NCBI RefSeq assembly: GCF_008806955.1
Contig: NZ_CP031727.1
Location: 2,866,001-2,930,000 of the forward strand
Reading direction: 5' to 3'
Length of the DNA: 64,000 bases
Origin: Cellvibrio sp. KY-YJ-3
GTDB lineage: Bacteria > Pseudomonadota > Gammaproteobacteria > Pseudomonadales > Cellvibrionaceae
Made by a program: the position numbers and the translations under genes. Below are positions 42,788-52,911 of this stretch, one piece after another; positions within the stretch are counted from its first letter, which is position 1, and the number at the start of each line of letters is the position of its first letter. The notes beneath the pieces were generated by a model, which worked only from the letters and a program-made list of their open reading frames with translations, did no database searches and had not been told where the DNA came from.

Positions 42788-43024
42788 ATGAGTAGCATTG
42801 AAGAACGCGTAAAAAAGATCGTTGCTGAGCAACTGGGTGTGAAAGAAGACGAAGTTAAAAATGAAGCTTCTTTCGTCGAAGATCTGGGCGCTGATTCTTT
42901 GGATACCGTAGAGTTGGTAATGGCTCTCGAAGAAGAATTCGAAACTGAAATCCCTGATGAAGAAGCCGAGAAAATCACTACCGTTCAATTGGCTATTGAT
43001 TACATCAATGCCAACCTGGCGTAA
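42788..43024 (+). CDS. acpP: Acyl carrier protein
   Basis: 78 acidic residues. The phosphopantetheine Ser is in [18 protein letters not shown]. It carries growing acyl chains in fatty-acid synthesis. It has a promoter of its own upstream and a terminator after it, so it can be made in excess over its operon partners. Confidence 0.99.
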   Translation: MSSIEERVKKIVAEQLGVKEDEVKNEASFVEDLGADSLDTVELVMALEEEFETEIPDEEAEKITTVQLAIDYINANLA

Positions 43025-43070
43025 TTTGCCGGCTCGGTTTAATTTGGCGATTAGCTGATTTCTGGTTTAG

Positions 43071-43110
43071 AAAAGCCGTATTATTGCAAAATAGTACGGC
43101 TTTTTCTTTT
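43071..43110 (+). terminator. Terminator of acpP
   Basis: AAAAGCCGTA / TACGGCTTTT ten-base stem with T-run TTTTTCTTTTT. Confidence 0.88.
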
Positions 43111-43236
43111 TGTTATTCCGTGTTCATTTGCGTGATATAGCAAATGAATAATCAAGATTACTGACGGCAGCAGAGCGCAAAATTACCCTAACGCTGGTAA
43201 TCATTGAGCGATGTGTCATGTAGGAGAACCGCGAAG

Positions 43237-44478
43237 GTGTCACGTAAAAGAGTTGTAGTCACTGGCTTGGGTATGATTAGTTCCCTGGGTAACACCGTTG
43301 CGGATACTTGGCATGGCATTGTTAATGGTAAGAGTGGTGTGGCAACTATCTCTCATTTTGATGCATCTGCTTTTACCACGCAGTTTAGTGCGTCCGTAAA
43401 AAATTTGGTGGTGGATGATTATTTCCCCGGCAAAGAAGCGCGCAAGATGGATCCATTCATCCAATACGGTATGGTTGCTGGTATTCAGGCGATTCGTGAT
43501 TCCGGTCTGGAAATTAATGAGGCTAATGCGGGGCGTATTGGTGTTTCAATCGGTTCGGGTATTGGTGGCATAGGTACTATCGAAGAGGGCTCTGCAACTC
43601 TGGAGCACAAAGGCCCGCGTCGTATTTCTCCATTCTTTGTACCCAGCGCAATTATCAATATGATCTCCGGTAATTTATCGATTATGTATGGTTTGCGTGG
43701 GCCAAATATTGCCATTACTACCGCCTGTACCACAGGTACCCACAGTATTGGTTTTGCCGCACGTATGATTCAGTACGGTGATGCCGATGTGATGGTGGCT
43801 GGTGGTGCTGAAATGGCAACAACCCCATTAGGTTTGGGTGGTTTTGCTGCTGCACGTGCTTTGTCTACTCGCAATGATAATCCGCAGGCGGCCAGTCGTC
43901 CTTGGGATAAAGACCGTGATGGTTTTGTGTTGGGTGATGGCGCCGGGGTGTTGGTGCTCGAAGAGTATGAGCATGCAAAAAAACGCGGCGCAAAAATTTA
44001 TGCTGAGTTGATTGGCTTTGGTATGAGCGGCGATGCTTATCACATGACTTCGCCACCGGAAGATGGCTCAGGCGCTGCAGCGTCTATGCGTAACGCGATT
44101 TTGGATGCAGGTATTTCCCCTGAGTTGATCAATTACATTAATGCGCACGGCACTTCTACGCCTGCTGGTGATAAGGCGGAATGTGCGGCGGTTAAGTCGG
44201 TGATGGGTGCAGCATCGGCGCAAGTGGCTGTTAGCTCCACCAAATCCATGATTGGTCATTTGTTGGGGGCTGCTGGCGCCGTTGAGGCGATATTCAGTGT
44301 GCTGGCGATTCGCGATCAGGTCGCGCCGCCAACCATCAACCTGGATAACCCGGAAGATTCCTGTGCGGATCTCAATCTGGTGCCACATACCGCACAAGAG
44401 CGCAAAATTGATGCAGTTCTGTCCAATTCCTTTGGTTTTGGTGGTACTAATGGTTCATTGATTTTCCGTAAGGTGTAA
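43237..44478 (+). CDS. fabF: 3-oxoacyl-ACP synthase II
   Basis: Condensing enzyme of fatty-acid elongation. 413 residues from the GTG at 43237, which has AGGAGA ten bases upstream; a longer in-frame reading starts at 43204, before this site. Catalytic Cys in ACTTGTHSI, His in [11 protein letters not shown] and His in [22 protein letters not shown] starts the fold. A strong terminator follows. Confidence 0.97.
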   Translation: MSRKRVVVTGLGMISSLGNTVADTWHGIVNGKSGVATISHFDASAFTTQFSASVKNLVVDDYFPGKEARKMDPFIQYGMVAGIQAIRDSGLEINEANAGRIGVSIGSGIGGIGTIEEGSATLEHKGPRRISPFFVPSAIINMISGNLSIMYGLRGPNIAITTACTTGTHSIGFAARMIQYGDADVMVAGGAEMATTPLGLGGFAAARALSTRNDNPQAASRPWDKDRDGFVLGDGAGVLVLEEYEHAKKRGAKIYAELIGFGMSGDAYHMTSPPEDGSGAAASMRNAILDAGISPELINYINAHGTSTPAGDKAECAAVKSVMGAASAQVAVSSTKSMIGHLLGAAGAVEAIFSVLAIRDQVAPPTINLDNPEDSCADLNLVPHTAQERKIDAVLSNSFGFGGTNGSLIFRKV

Positions 44479-44517
44479 GTGCTTGGATTATTATCACTTG
44501 TGATGATGTAAAAAATG

Positions 44518-44548
44518 ACGCCGGACTGGAGACAGTCCGGCGTTTTTG
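44518..44548 (+). terminator. Terminator of fabF
   Basis: ACGCCGGACT / AGTCCGGCGT perfect ten-base stem with a GGAGAC loop, then TTTT. Confidence 0.9.
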
Positions 44549-44562
44549 TATAGACTGCAACT

Positions 44563-45438
44563 ATGTCACTAAAACTTCCCTTTGTTAGCGTTAACGGTGT
44601 CCTTGATGCGGCTATTTCGCCGCTGGACCGTGGTTTTGCCTATGGCGATGGTATTTTCGAAACCTGTCGTTATCACGCGGGTGAAATCCCGCTCTGGTTT
44701 TTTCATCGTGACCGTCTAGTGAGTAGTGCGCAACGGTTGCAAATCCCCCTGAATGAATCTGTGTTGATGACGCGGCTGACAAGTGTGCTCAATCTGCTGC
44801 ACTCTGCTGCGATAATGGCTGCGGTTGTGAAAATTCAGGTTACCCGAGGGGCGGGTGGGCGAGGTTATCGAATTCCACTCGATCTGGAGCCGACCTATTG
44901 CATCAGCGTTTTTCCTGCTGAGCCCTTGCATTCCAGTAATTATCTGAATGGTGTGGATGTGCGAATCTGTGAGCAGCGCCTGTCGACCAACAAGTCTCTA
45001 GCAGGGATGAAACATCTGAATCGTTTGGAGCAGATACTCGCGCGTGCTGAGTGGCAGGATGAGTATGCCGAAGGTTTGGTGATGGACGATTCGGGTAATT
45101 TGATTGAGGCCACAGTCAGCAATTTATTTGCGGTAAAAAACAAGCAGCTATATACCCCTGATCTGACCTTCTGCGGTGTGGCAGGTATTATGCGCCGTAC
45201 TATTTTAGAAAACTTGGCTCCCCAATTAGCGCTGAATGTTGAAGTGGGGGCGATGAGTCTGGATTTTGTGTGCAGCGCCGACGAATTATTCTTGTGCAAT
45301 AGTGTTTATGGTATATGGCCGGTGAATCGGTTGGTTGATCAACGTACCGCGCCAGCAATTGTTGCCAATTTTGCACAACATTCCTTGACTCGCAAACTGC
45401 AAAATTCGGTCGAGCAATTCTTTTTGCGTGTTGATTGA
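44563..45438 (+). CDS. pabC: Aminodeoxychorismate lyase
   Basis: PLP enzyme that releases 4-aminobenzoate for folate. 291 residues of the fold-type IV aminotransferase family: DRGFAYGDGIFET at the N-terminus, catalytic Lys in AGMKHLNRLEQ and EATVSNLFAV. It is the usual neighbour of mltG. Its stop lies 13 bases before the chosen mltG start. Confidence 0.93.
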   Translation: MSLKLPFVSVNGVLDAAISPLDRGFAYGDGIFETCRYHAGEIPLWFFHRDRLVSSAQRLQIPLNESVLMTRLTSVLNLLHSAAIMAAVVKIQVTRGAGGRGYRIPLDLEPTYCISVFPAEPLHSSNYLNGVDVRICEQRLSTNKSLAGMKHLNRLEQILARAEWQDEYAEGLVMDDSGNLIEATVSNLFAVKNKQLYTPDLTFCGVAGIMRRTILENLAPQLALNVEVGAMSLDFVCSADELFLCNSVYGIWPVNRLVDQRTAPAIVANFAQHSLTRKLQNSVEQFFLRVD

Positions 45439-45451
45439 TGACTATCTGAAT

Positions 45452-46507
45452 ATGACCAAAAAAATCCCCCTCTCTGTAAAATTATTGGGCTTTGCCGCAT
45501 TTATTTATCTTGCAGGATTAATGTCTGCGACATTTGCCTGGATGTTTGTTCAAAAGTGGCTCGCTACACCGCTTGCAATTTCTGAGCAGGGGTATAGGTA
45601 CGAATTAAAGCCCGGCCAGTCATTGGGGCATCTTGCATATGCCTTGGGAAATGATCAGGTCATTCAATATCCTCGTTTGCTGCGTCTTTATGCGCGAGCC
45701 ACTGATTTGAATAAGGTTCATGCTGGCGAATACTTTTTTCCGCAGGGAACTACGCCGAAAACGTTACTAGAAAAACTGTCCAAAGGTGACGTGGTACTTT
45801 ATCAAGTCACTTTTGTGGAGGGGTGGACGTATAAGCAAGCACTGAATGCCCTGGCAAAGATTGATGCAGTTAAACAGCTTTTGCCTGGTAAATCTGAGCA
45901 AGAGCAGATTGAGTTATTAGATATCCCGGTAACCCAGTTAGAGGGATGGATTTTTCCCGACACTTACAGTTTTAGTCGCAATATCAGTGATGTTGAAATA
46001 GTGCAGGGTGCTTACCAAAAAATGTTGTCATTATTGAGTGCAGAGTGGGAGAAGCGCCCTCCTAATTTACCTTACAAATCGAGTTATGAAGCCTTAATTA
46101 TGGCCTCCATTATTGAGCGTGAGACGGGGCATCATAGTGAGCGCGATCAGATTGCTGGTGTTTTTGTTCGCCGTTTACAACAGGGTATGAAATTGCAAAC
46201 AGATCCTACGGTTATTTATGGCATGGGTGATCGCTACCAAGGGCGTATTCGGCGTGCAGATTTGCAGGAAGCGACTGATTACAATACCTATGTTATCCAA
46301 GGGCTTCCGCCAACACCTATAGCTCTACCCAGTGCTGCCTCTATACGCGCAGCGTTAAATCCGGCGGCGGGTAAGGCTTTGTATTTTGTAGCAAAAGGCG
46401 ATGGTACCAGTGAGTTTTCTGAAACTCTGGCACAGCATAATGAGGCAGTAAGACGTTATCAGTTAAACCGGCGTAGTGATTATCGTGCCGCACCGCCTAC
46501 GAAATAA
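45452..46507 (+). CDS. mltG: Endolytic murein transglycosylase MltG
   Basis: Inner-membrane enzyme that cuts nascent glycan strands. About 351 residues from ATG 45452 (GTG at 45428 is possible but overlaps pabC). One N-terminal membrane helix, then a LysM-like part and the YceG domain with catalytic Glu in MASIIERETGHHSERD and the MKLQTDPTVIYGMGDRY signature. In Pseudomonas tmk and holB follow; here glnS does. Confidence 0.95.
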   Translation: MTKKIPLSVKLLGFAAFIYLAGLMSATFAWMFVQKWLATPLAISEQGYRYELKPGQSLGHLAYALGNDQVIQYPRLLRLYARATDLNKVHAGEYFFPQGTTPKTLLEKLSKGDVVLYQVTFVEGWTYKQALNALAKIDAVKQLLPGKSEQEQIELLDIPVTQLEGWIFPDTYSFSRNISDVEIVQGAYQKMLSLLSAEWEKRPPNLPYKSSYEALIMASIIERETGHHSERDQIAGVFVRRLQQGMKLQTDPTVIYGMGDRYQGRIRRADLQEATDYNTYVIQGLPPTPIALPSAASIRAALNPAAGKALYFVAKGDGTSEFSETLAQHNEAVRRYQLNRRSDYRAAPPTK

Positions 46508-46590
46508 CCATTTTTCAGTGGTCCATTCAGCATTATAAGTGCGGTATGAAAAATACTGTTGAGCCAGTACAATGGGTTCAGCACTACATG

Positions 46591-46611
46591 CCGTCCGGTT
46601 TTCTCCGGCGG
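46591..46611 (+). other. GC-rich hairpin in the glnS upstream region
   Basis: CCG-T-CCGG / CCGG-CGG stem with one bulged T and a TTTTCT loop, about 60 bases before glnS. No T-run follows, so it is either a leader structure or chance. Confidence 0.3.
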
Positions 46612-46672
46612 TGTGATTCCCAATTTTCATAATCCCTGATTCACGATACCACCCTAACGGATTTGTTATTCC

Positions 46673-48394
46673 ATGAGCGAAAATCATTCAGCGGTCAATG
46701 TTAGTGACACGAGCAATACCGAAATCAAAACCAAACCTTTACATTTTATCCAACAAATAATTCGCAAAGATTTGGAGCAGGGTGTACACAATAAAATTGT
46801 TACTCGTTTTCCGCCGGAACCTAATGGTTATTTGCATATAGGCCATGCCAAATCTATCTGCCTGAATTTTGGGATGGCAGAGGAGTTCGGTGGTGCCTGC
46901 AATTTGCGTTTTGACGATACCAACCCCGAAAAAGAAAACGAAGAGTTCGTTAACTCCATCAAGCAGGATGTAGAGTGGTTAGGTTTTAAATGGGATGGCG
47001 CAGTGCGCTACACCTCGGATTATTTTGATCAGTTGCATGCATGGGCTATTCATTTAATTAACAGTGGATTGGCGTTTGTTTGCGATTTAACGGCAGAGCA
47101 AATGCGTGAGTATCGCGGCACATTGATTGAGCCGGGCAAGAACAGTCCATTCCGCGAGCGCAGTGTGGAAGAAAATCTTGCGCTGTTTGAAAAAATGCGC
47201 GCGGGCGCATTTGAAGAGGGCGCATGTTCATTGCGCGCAAAAATCGATATGTCATCGCCCAATATTAATTTGCGCGATCCTATTATCTATCGCATTAAAA
47301 AAGCCCATCACCATCAAACCGGTGACAAGTGGTGCATTTATCCGTCTTATGATTTTGCCCATGGACAAAGTGATGCAATTGAAGGAATTACCCACTCCAT
47401 TTGCACCCTTGAATTTGAAGACCATAAACCGTTGTACGATTGGTTTATCCAACACTTGCCAGTGCCAGCGGTGCCGCGTCAATATGAATTTGCGCGCTTG
47501 AATATTAATTATTCGGTAACCAGTAAGCGTAAATTAAAACAATTGGTCGATGAAAACCATGTGGATGGTTGGAATGACCCGCGCATGCCGACTATATCCG
47601 GTATGCGTCGCCGTGGATTTACACCCGCTGCGTTGCGCGATTTTTGCGAGCGTATCGGCGTTACCCGCTCGGACGGTATTGTCGATGTTGGTGTGCTGGA
47701 ATTTTGTGTGCGCGATGATTTGGATAAAAACGCGCCGCGCGCTATGTGTGTGTTGAAACCTTTGAAAGTGACGCTCACCAATTATCCTGCGGAACAAGTC
47801 GAAACCTTGGTTGTGCACAATCACCCCAATCGCGATGACTTGGGCGATCGCACCATTCCGTTTACGCACACGGTATTTATTGAGCAAGAAGATTTCCGCG
47901 AAGAAGCCAATAAAAAATACAAGCGTTTGGTTACCGGCAAGCGTGTACGTTTGCGTGGGGCATATGTAATTGAAGCTGATGAGGCGATCAAAGATTCTGC
48001 TGGCAATATTATTGAAGTACGTGCACGAATTATCGAGGGCACCTTGGGTAAAGATCCTGCGGATGGCGTAAAGCCTAAGGGCGTTATTCACTGGGTATCG
48101 GCAACCAACAATCTCGATTGCGAAGTGCGTTTGTATAACCGTTTGTTTACCGATGAAGCACCGGATGCAGGCGGTAAAAATTTCCTCGATTGCATCAATC
48201 CCGATAGCCTGGAAATTTTGCAGGGCTGTAAAGCAGAGATCAGTTTGGCCGGTGCAGTTGTTGGCAATAGCTACCAGTTTGAGCGCCAAGGTTATTTCTG
48301 TTTGGATAGCAAATACAGTTCCGCTGAAAAGCCGGTATTTAACCGTACCATCAGTTTAAAAGACAGCTTCGGCAAAACAGAAGATCAGGAATAA
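46673..48394 (+). CDS. glnS: Glutaminyl-tRNA synthetase
   Basis: Class I synthetase, 573 residues. The HIGH motif is in [15 protein letters not shown]; the KMSKS-type loop is [10 protein letters not shown]. An active-site [10 protein letters not shown] is typical of the GlnRS/GluRS group. The C-terminal part is the two-barrel anticodon-binding region. Followed after one base by cysS, so the two are one unit, as in Pseudomonas. Confidence 0.98.
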   Translation: MSENHSAVNVSDTSNTEIKTKPLHFIQQIIRKDLEQGVHNKIVTRFPPEPNGYLHIGHAKSICLNFGMAEEFGGACNLRFDDTNPEKENEEFVNSIKQDVEWLGFKWDGAVRYTSDYFDQLHAWAIHLINSGLAFVCDLTAEQMREYRGTLIEPGKNSPFRERSVEENLALFEKMRAGAFEEGACSLRAKIDMSSPNINLRDPIIYRIKKAHHHQTGDKWCIYPSYDFAHGQSDAIEGITHSICTLEFEDHKPLYDWFIQHLPVPAVPRQYEFARLNINYSVTSKRKLKQLVDENHVDGWNDPRMPTISGMRRRGFTPAALRDFCERIGVTRSDGIVDVGVLEFCVRDDLDKNAPRAMCVLKPLKVTLTNYPAEQVETLVVHNHPNRDDLGDRTIPFTHTVFIEQEDFREEANKKYKRLVTGKRVRLRGAYVIEADEAIKDSAGNIIEVRARIIEGTLGKDPADGVKPKGVIHWVSATNNLDCEVRLYNRLFTDEAPDAGGKNFLDCINPDSLEILQGCKAEISLAGAVVGNSYQFERQGYFCLDSKYSSAEKPVFNRTISLKDSFGKTEDQE

Positions 48395-48395
48395 C

Positions 48396-49796
48396 ATGCT
48401 GCAGATATACAACACACTCACGCGCCAAAAAGAAATTTTTAAACCGATTCACCCCGGCAAGATTTCTATGTATGTCTGCGGTATCACCGTGTACGACTAT
48501 TGCCATATTGGTCATGCACGCGTGCTGGTCGCTTTTGATGTTATTACCAAATTCCTGCGCAGCCAGGGTTGGGATGTTAGCTATGTGCGTAACATTACTG
48601 ATATCGACGATAAGATCATCAAACGCGCCAATGAAAACGGTGAAGAGTTTTCATTGCTAACCAAGCGCTTTATCGACTACATGCATGAAGATGAAGCTCG
48701 TTTGGGAATCGCCCGCCCCGATATTGAGCCGCGTGCAACAGCCTATATTGATCAAATTGTCGATATGAACAAAACCTTGATCGACAAAGGATTTGCTTAC
48801 GCGGCTAGTAACGGTGATGTGTATTACCGAGTAACGCGTTTTGCCGATTACGGCAAGCTCACTAACAAAAACGTTGATGAGTTGTTGGTTGGTGCGCGCA
48901 TCGAAGTTGATGAGGTAAAAGAAGATCCGCGTGATTTTGTACTTTGGAAGGCGGCAAAAGTGGGTGAGCCTGCATGGAAATCACCTTGGGGTAATGGTCG
49001 CCCTGGTTGGCACATCGAATGCTCAGCGATGAGCAAAAATTGCTGCGGCGAGACCTTTGATATTCATGGCGGTGGACCCGATTTGCCATTCCCTCATCAT
49101 GAAAATGAAATTGCCCAAAGCGAAGCGGCGAACGGATGCAAGTACGTAAATTATTGGATGCATGCTGGCGCAGTGCGTGTTGATGGCGAAAAAATGTCGA
49201 AATCACTCGGCAATTTTTTCACTATTCGCGATGTGCTGGAAAAGTATCACCCCGAAGTCGTGCGCTTTTTATTGGTTAGCAGCCATTATCGCAGCCCGAT
49301 TAATTATGCAGAAGATAATTTAATTGAGGCACGTACTGGACTTGAGCGTTTCTACGGCGCTTTACGTGATTATGCTGATGTTTTGCCAACATCTTTGACT
49401 GCAATGACAGCAAGCCCTTACTACACCGCATTCGTTGAAGCCATGAACGATGACTTTAATACCCGTGTTGCTTTGGCGGGTATGTTTGATTTGGTGCGTG
49501 ATTTAAACAACGCTAAAAGTAATCCTGATTTGGCCTGTGATCTCGCTGGTCAGTTGAAGGCATTGGGATTGATTTTGGGCGTGTTGCAGGAAAATCCTGA
49601 AGTGTTTTTGCAGGCTGGTGGTTCAGAGCAAATTGCAGCAGACGATGTCGAACGTTTGATTGCGGAACGTATCCAGGCCAAAAAAGATAAACAATATGCA
49701 CGTGCAGATGAAATTCGCAAAGAGTTGCTTGCAGCGGGTGTGGTGCTAGAAGATGCCCGTGACGGTACTACGCAGTGGCGCCGTGAATCTACTTAA
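48396..49796 (+). CDS. cysS: Cysteinyl-tRNA synthetase
   Basis: Class I synthetase, 466 residues. Zinc site and HIGH motif lie in CGITVYDYCHIGHARVL, KMSKS in GEKMSKSLGNFF, and the other zinc ligands in HIECSAM and HHENEIAQSE. The DALR anticodon domain is at the C-terminus. It begins one base after the glnS stop. Confidence 0.98.
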   Translation: MLQIYNTLTRQKEIFKPIHPGKISMYVCGITVYDYCHIGHARVLVAFDVITKFLRSQGWDVSYVRNITDIDDKIIKRANENGEEFSLLTKRFIDYMHEDEARLGIARPDIEPRATAYIDQIVDMNKTLIDKGFAYAASNGDVYYRVTRFADYGKLTNKNVDELLVGARIEVDEVKEDPRDFVLWKAAKVGEPAWKSPWGNGRPGWHIECSAMSKNCCGETFDIHGGGPDLPFPHHENEIAQSEAANGCKYVNYWMHAGAVRVDGEKMSKSLGNFFTIRDVLEKYHPEVVRFLLVSSHYRSPINYAEDNLIEARTGLERFYGALRDYADVLPTSLTAMTASPYYTAFVEAMNDDFNTRVALAGMFDLVRDLNNAKSNPDLACDLAGQLKALGLILGVLQENPEVFLQAGGSEQIAADDVERLIAERIQAKKDKQYARADEIRKELLAAGVVLEDARDGTTQWRREST

Positions 49797-49824
49797 TAGC
49801 TCGTTACTCTAAGGTTTTGTCCCT

Positions 49825-50025
49825 ATGCCAGTTCAGCTTTTTAACGAATACGCCATTTTTTTTGCCTTGGGGTTTTTAGTAATTTATGTCCTGGCGCAGT
49901 TGCTTGTTTCAAAGCACCCTAGATTTCAAGCGCTTTCGGCAATACAAAAAAGTGTAACGGTTAAAGTCATTGCACTGTCAGGTTTTATTTTGGTGTATGT
50001 AATTTTGAATCTATTTGTTGAGTGA
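49825..50025 (+). CDS. Small membrane protein, unknown function
   Basis: 66 residues with two hydrophobic segments (about 10-30 and 45-64) around a basic loop (SKHPRFQAL). AAGG lies upstream of the ATG. It starts 28 bases after cysS and is probably co-transcribed. No family recognised. Confidence 0.6.
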   Translation: MPVQLFNEYAIFFALGFLVIYVLAQLLVSKHPRFQALSAIQKSVTVKVIALSGFILVYVILNLFVE

Positions 50026-50096
50026 TTTTAGACATTTTCTTCGTTGTGTTTTTTGTGTAAAACCGTTTTATTTGTTAATTACTTTGCAGGCTTTAT

Positions 50097-50417
50097 ATGG
50101 TCATTCGCAAACTACTTCGTAATCGCGGACTTGGCGTAAATCTTATAGCTGGTTTTAGTTTTATCTTACTGGCAGTTTACGCTTGGGGTTTGAGTTGGGC
50201 GGAGTTGGGCGCTTATCTTCTGGTTATTTTAGTTTTTTTACTGGGCTTGATTATCGCGGCTGCATTATGCGGCTGGATTCTGCGCAAACTAATGACTAAA
50301 AGCGAGTGGAATCCTGTAGAGCCTGATCAAAATGTAAAAATCGAAAAAAGCCAATCTGCTGAAAAGCTTGGATCTTCATCTCGCGATGAATCGGGCACTA
50401 AATCCGATGCAAAATAA
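50097..50417 (+). CDS. Small membrane protein with charged tail, unknown function
   Basis: 106 residues. Two strong membrane helices (about 13-32 and 37-62), then a cytosolic tail rich in Lys, Glu and Ser. It lies 71 bases after the previous small membrane gene and its 3' end overlaps ypjD on the other strand by 20 bases. No family recognised. Confidence 0.6.
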   Translation: MVIRKLLRNRGLGVNLIAGFSFILLAVYAWGLSWAELGAYLLVILVFLLGLIIAAALCGWILRKLMTKSEWNPVEPDQNVKIEKSQSAEKLGSSSRDESGTKSDAK

Positions 50418-51198
50418 TCTCCAGTACTAATTTACTGCCAAAGTAAGCAAGCATGAGGCAAACAAAACCTGCCAATGTCCAGCGGATTGCGGTGTTTCCT
50501 CTCCAACCTAACTGGTGGCGTCCCCAGAGCAGCAGAGCATAAATCAGCCATGCGACCAGTGCAAAAATGGTTTTGTGTGCAAGATGTTGCGCAAACATAT
50601 CTTCTAAAAAATAAAATCCTGAGGCTATAGCGAGGGTTAGCAATATCTCTCCTACCCATAAAAATTCAAACAGCAGTGCCTCCATGGTTTGTAATGGAGG
50701 CAGTAAGCGCGAACTGGTAGTGAGTTGTTTATTTTTCAATGCGTGGTTTTGGTAGGCCAGTAATAGGGCCTGTAGACTGGCAATAGTAAGTAGGCTGTAT
50801 GCCAGTACCGACAATACAACGTGGATCGCAATGTGGTAGCTCAACGATTGCTGCCAATCGCTGTTACTACTGATGATCGATGTCAGCACAGAAATAGCAG
50901 AGAGTGGAAATAACAATAAAAATAGATTGTGTAAGGCTTTCTTTATACTGCTAAAAAGAACAATCGCATTGATCACCCAAAAAATCAGTGAAGATGCAGA
51001 AAAAAGGCTGACATTCAGGTTGTCGCCTTTGACGCTTAGACCATAGACCCCGATCCCGTGTGCGATTAACGCCAAGCCTGCTGTACCGATCAGGTATTTG
51101 GGTTGCAATGCCTGTTGGCGTATAAATTGGCTACCAAAGTAGGCGGCAGCAGCACTGTAGATTAATAGTGCGATCAGGTTGGCGCTGAGTGTGATCAT
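50398..51198 (-). CDS. ypjD: Cytochrome c assembly (CcsA-type) membrane protein YpjD
   Basis: 266 residues with about eight membrane helices. The CcsA/CcmC-type core appears as HIAIHVVLSVLAYSLLTIASLQ, but the WWD haem-binding signature of true haem lyases is not obvious. YpjD is the usual neighbour of ffh on the opposite strand in Pseudomonas and relatives; its biochemical role is not settled. Confidence 0.9.
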   Translation of the reverse strand: MITLSANLIALLIYSAAAAYFGSQFIRQQALQPKYLIGTAGLALIAHGIGVYGLSVKGDNLNVSLFSASSLIFWVINAIVLFSSIKKALHNLFLLLFPLSAISVLTSIISSNSDWQQSLSYHIAIHVVLSVLAYSLLTIASLQALLLAYQNHALKNKQLTTSSRLLPPLQTMEALLFEFLWVGEILLTLAIASGFYFLEDMFAQHLAHKTIFALVAWLIYALLLWGRHQLGWRGNTAIRWTLAGFVCLMLAYFGSKLVLEIILHRI

Positions 51199-51365
51199 CT
51201 TGGTAAGGCTAATCCGTAAAGGGCGGAAACACTGAGTTAAGGGGCAAGTGTGTCATAAGGTTTTTGTAAAGAGAAGGGTAAATGAGAAACATCCTTATCC
51301 AATTTAACCGGCTGACCTGATTGTTGATTGCGCCTTTGCTTGCCCCTTTATGCTGGCTTTGAGGT

Positions 51366-51422
51366 TATAATCGCCTCCACTTTTTATGGGCCGACCTTGG
51401 GCTAATCCAAGAGGTTTGGCCC
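51366..51422 (+). promoter_or_regulatory. -10 box and leader hairpin of ffh
   Basis: TATAAT at 51366-51371 with no clear -35 at 17 bases. The leader then holds a two-part hairpin: GGGCC (51388-51392) with GGCCC (51418-51422), and inside it ACC-TTGG with CCAA-GA-GGT. It lies 33 bases before the ffh start. Confidence 0.5.
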
Positions 51423-51454
51423 GCCGCAAATCAACTGATTGTTTGAGATAGGCT

Positions 51455-52843
51455 ATGTTTGAGAATCTAACCGACCGTTTATCCCACACGCTGCGCAGCA
51501 TCACCGGCAAGGCGCGTCTCAGCGAAGACAATATCAAAGATGCCCTGCGCGATGTGCGCAAAGCGCTGCTCGAAGCAGACGTCGCACTGCCGGTAGTAAA
51601 GGCATTTATCGATCAGGTTCGCAGTCGGGCACTTGGCCAACAAATTAGCAAGGCACTTAATCCTGGACAGCAATTTATTAAGATTGTAGAGGCCGAGTTG
51701 ATTGCTACCATGGGGCAGGCAAATGAATCCCTGAACCTCGCCCAGCAGCCACCCGCGGTCGTTTTGATGGCGGGTTTACAGGGGGCGGGTAAGACAACTT
51801 CGGTTGCCAAGCTGGCGCGCTTCCTGAAAGAGCGTGAAAAGAAAAAAGTATTAGTAGTGAGTGCTGACGTATATCGTCCCGCGGCTATCCAACAGTTACA
51901 GACATTGGCGGCAGAAGTGGGTGTCGAGTGTTACCCATCGACTGGGGAACAAAAGCCATTGGATATTGCACGCAATGCAATCGACCACGCGAAAAAGCAA
52001 TTTTTTGATGTGTTGATTGTTGACACGGCCGGTCGTTTGCATATCGATGAAGACTTGATGACTGAAATCAAAGATCTTCACGCGGCTATCAACCCTATTG
52101 AAACACTGTTTGTTATCGATGCCATGATTGGCCAGGATGCGGTTAATACTGCAAAAGCGTTTAACGATGCGCTGCCTTTGACGGGTGTGATCCTGACCAA
52201 AGCCGACGGTGATGCTCGCGGCGGCGCAGCACTCTCTGTGCGCCACATTACCGGTAAACCCATTAAGTTTTTGGGCATGGGTGAAAAAGTTGATGCACTC
52301 GAACCATTTCATCCTGACCGTATTGCCTCGCGTATTTTAGGCATGGGTGATGTGCTCTCGCTCATTGAGCAAGCTGAGCGCACTATCGATAAAGAAAAGG
52401 CCGAAAAATTAATTAAGAAAGTTACCAAGGGTCAGAAATTTGATTTGGAGGATTTGCGCGATCAATTGCAGCAAATGCAAAACATGGGTGGTTTGACCTC
52501 CATGTTGGACAAGTTGCCGGGCTTAGGGAACGTAGCGCAAATGGCGCAGACCGCAAACATGGGCAAACAATTTAAAACCATGGAAGCCATTATTAACTCG
52601 ATGACGCCGGAGGAGCGCCGCAACCCGGATGATTTAAGTGGTTCGCGCAAACGTCGCATTACCATGGGCTCCGGTACACAAATTCAGGACTTGAACCGTT
52701 TGTTAAAACAATACAAACAAATGGCGAAAATGATGGGCAAAATGAAAGGTGGTGGCATGCAGAAAATGATGCGTGGCATTGGCGGTATGATGCCAGGCGG
52801 GATGCCACCAGGCGGCGGCTTACCGCCAGGAATGCGCAAGTAA
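51455..52843 (+). CDS. ffh: Signal recognition particle protein Ffh
   Basis: GTPase that with 4.5S RNA targets membrane proteins. 462 residues. N-domain, then the G-domain with GLQGAGKTTSVAKLA, DTAGRLHID and TKADGDARGG; from about 330 the M-domain, with a Met- and Gly-rich C-terminus (MMGKMKGGGMQKMMRGIGG). Transcribed alone; rpsP, its usual downstream neighbour in related bacteria, is not here. Confidence 0.98.
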   Translation: MFENLTDRLSHTLRSITGKARLSEDNIKDALRDVRKALLEADVALPVVKAFIDQVRSRALGQQISKALNPGQQFIKIVEAELIATMGQANESLNLAQQPPAVVLMAGLQGAGKTTSVAKLARFLKEREKKKVLVVSADVYRPAAIQQLQTLAAEVGVECYPSTGEQKPLDIARNAIDHAKKQFFDVLIVDTAGRLHIDEDLMTEIKDLHAAINPIETLFVIDAMIGQDAVNTAKAFNDALPLTGVILTKADGDARGGAALSVRHITGKPIKFLGMGEKVDALEPFHPDRIASRILGMGDVLSLIEQAERTIDKEKAEKLIKKVTKGQKFDLEDLRDQLQQMQNMGGLTSMLDKLPGLGNVAQMAQTANMGKQFKTMEAIINSMTPEERRNPDDLSGSRKRRITMGSGTQIQDLNRLLKQYKQMAKMMGKMKGGGMQKMMRGIGGMMPGGMPPGGGLPPGMRK

Positions 52844-52876
52844 TACCTATTTGCTGCACACGATTAGTTTTGAAAA

Positions 52877-52899
52877 GACCGCCGGTGGGCGGTTTTTTT
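52877..52899. terminator. Terminator between ffh and yjbQ
   Basis: ACCGCC / GGCGGT stem with a GGTG loop and a six-T run on the plus strand; a TTTT follows on the minus strand too. Confidence 0.85.
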
Positions 52900-52911
52900 A
52901 TGGCAGATTGT

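Noticed and set aside
46508-46672. FMN or other riboswitch ahead of glnS (GGCGGTGTGATTCCC resembles part of one)
   Set aside because: None of the other conserved FMN-element segments are present and glnS is not a target of that switch.
51304-51561. 85-residue minus-strand frame
   Set aside because: It covers the ffh leader and start codon on the other strand; composition is Arg/Ser-rich shadow.
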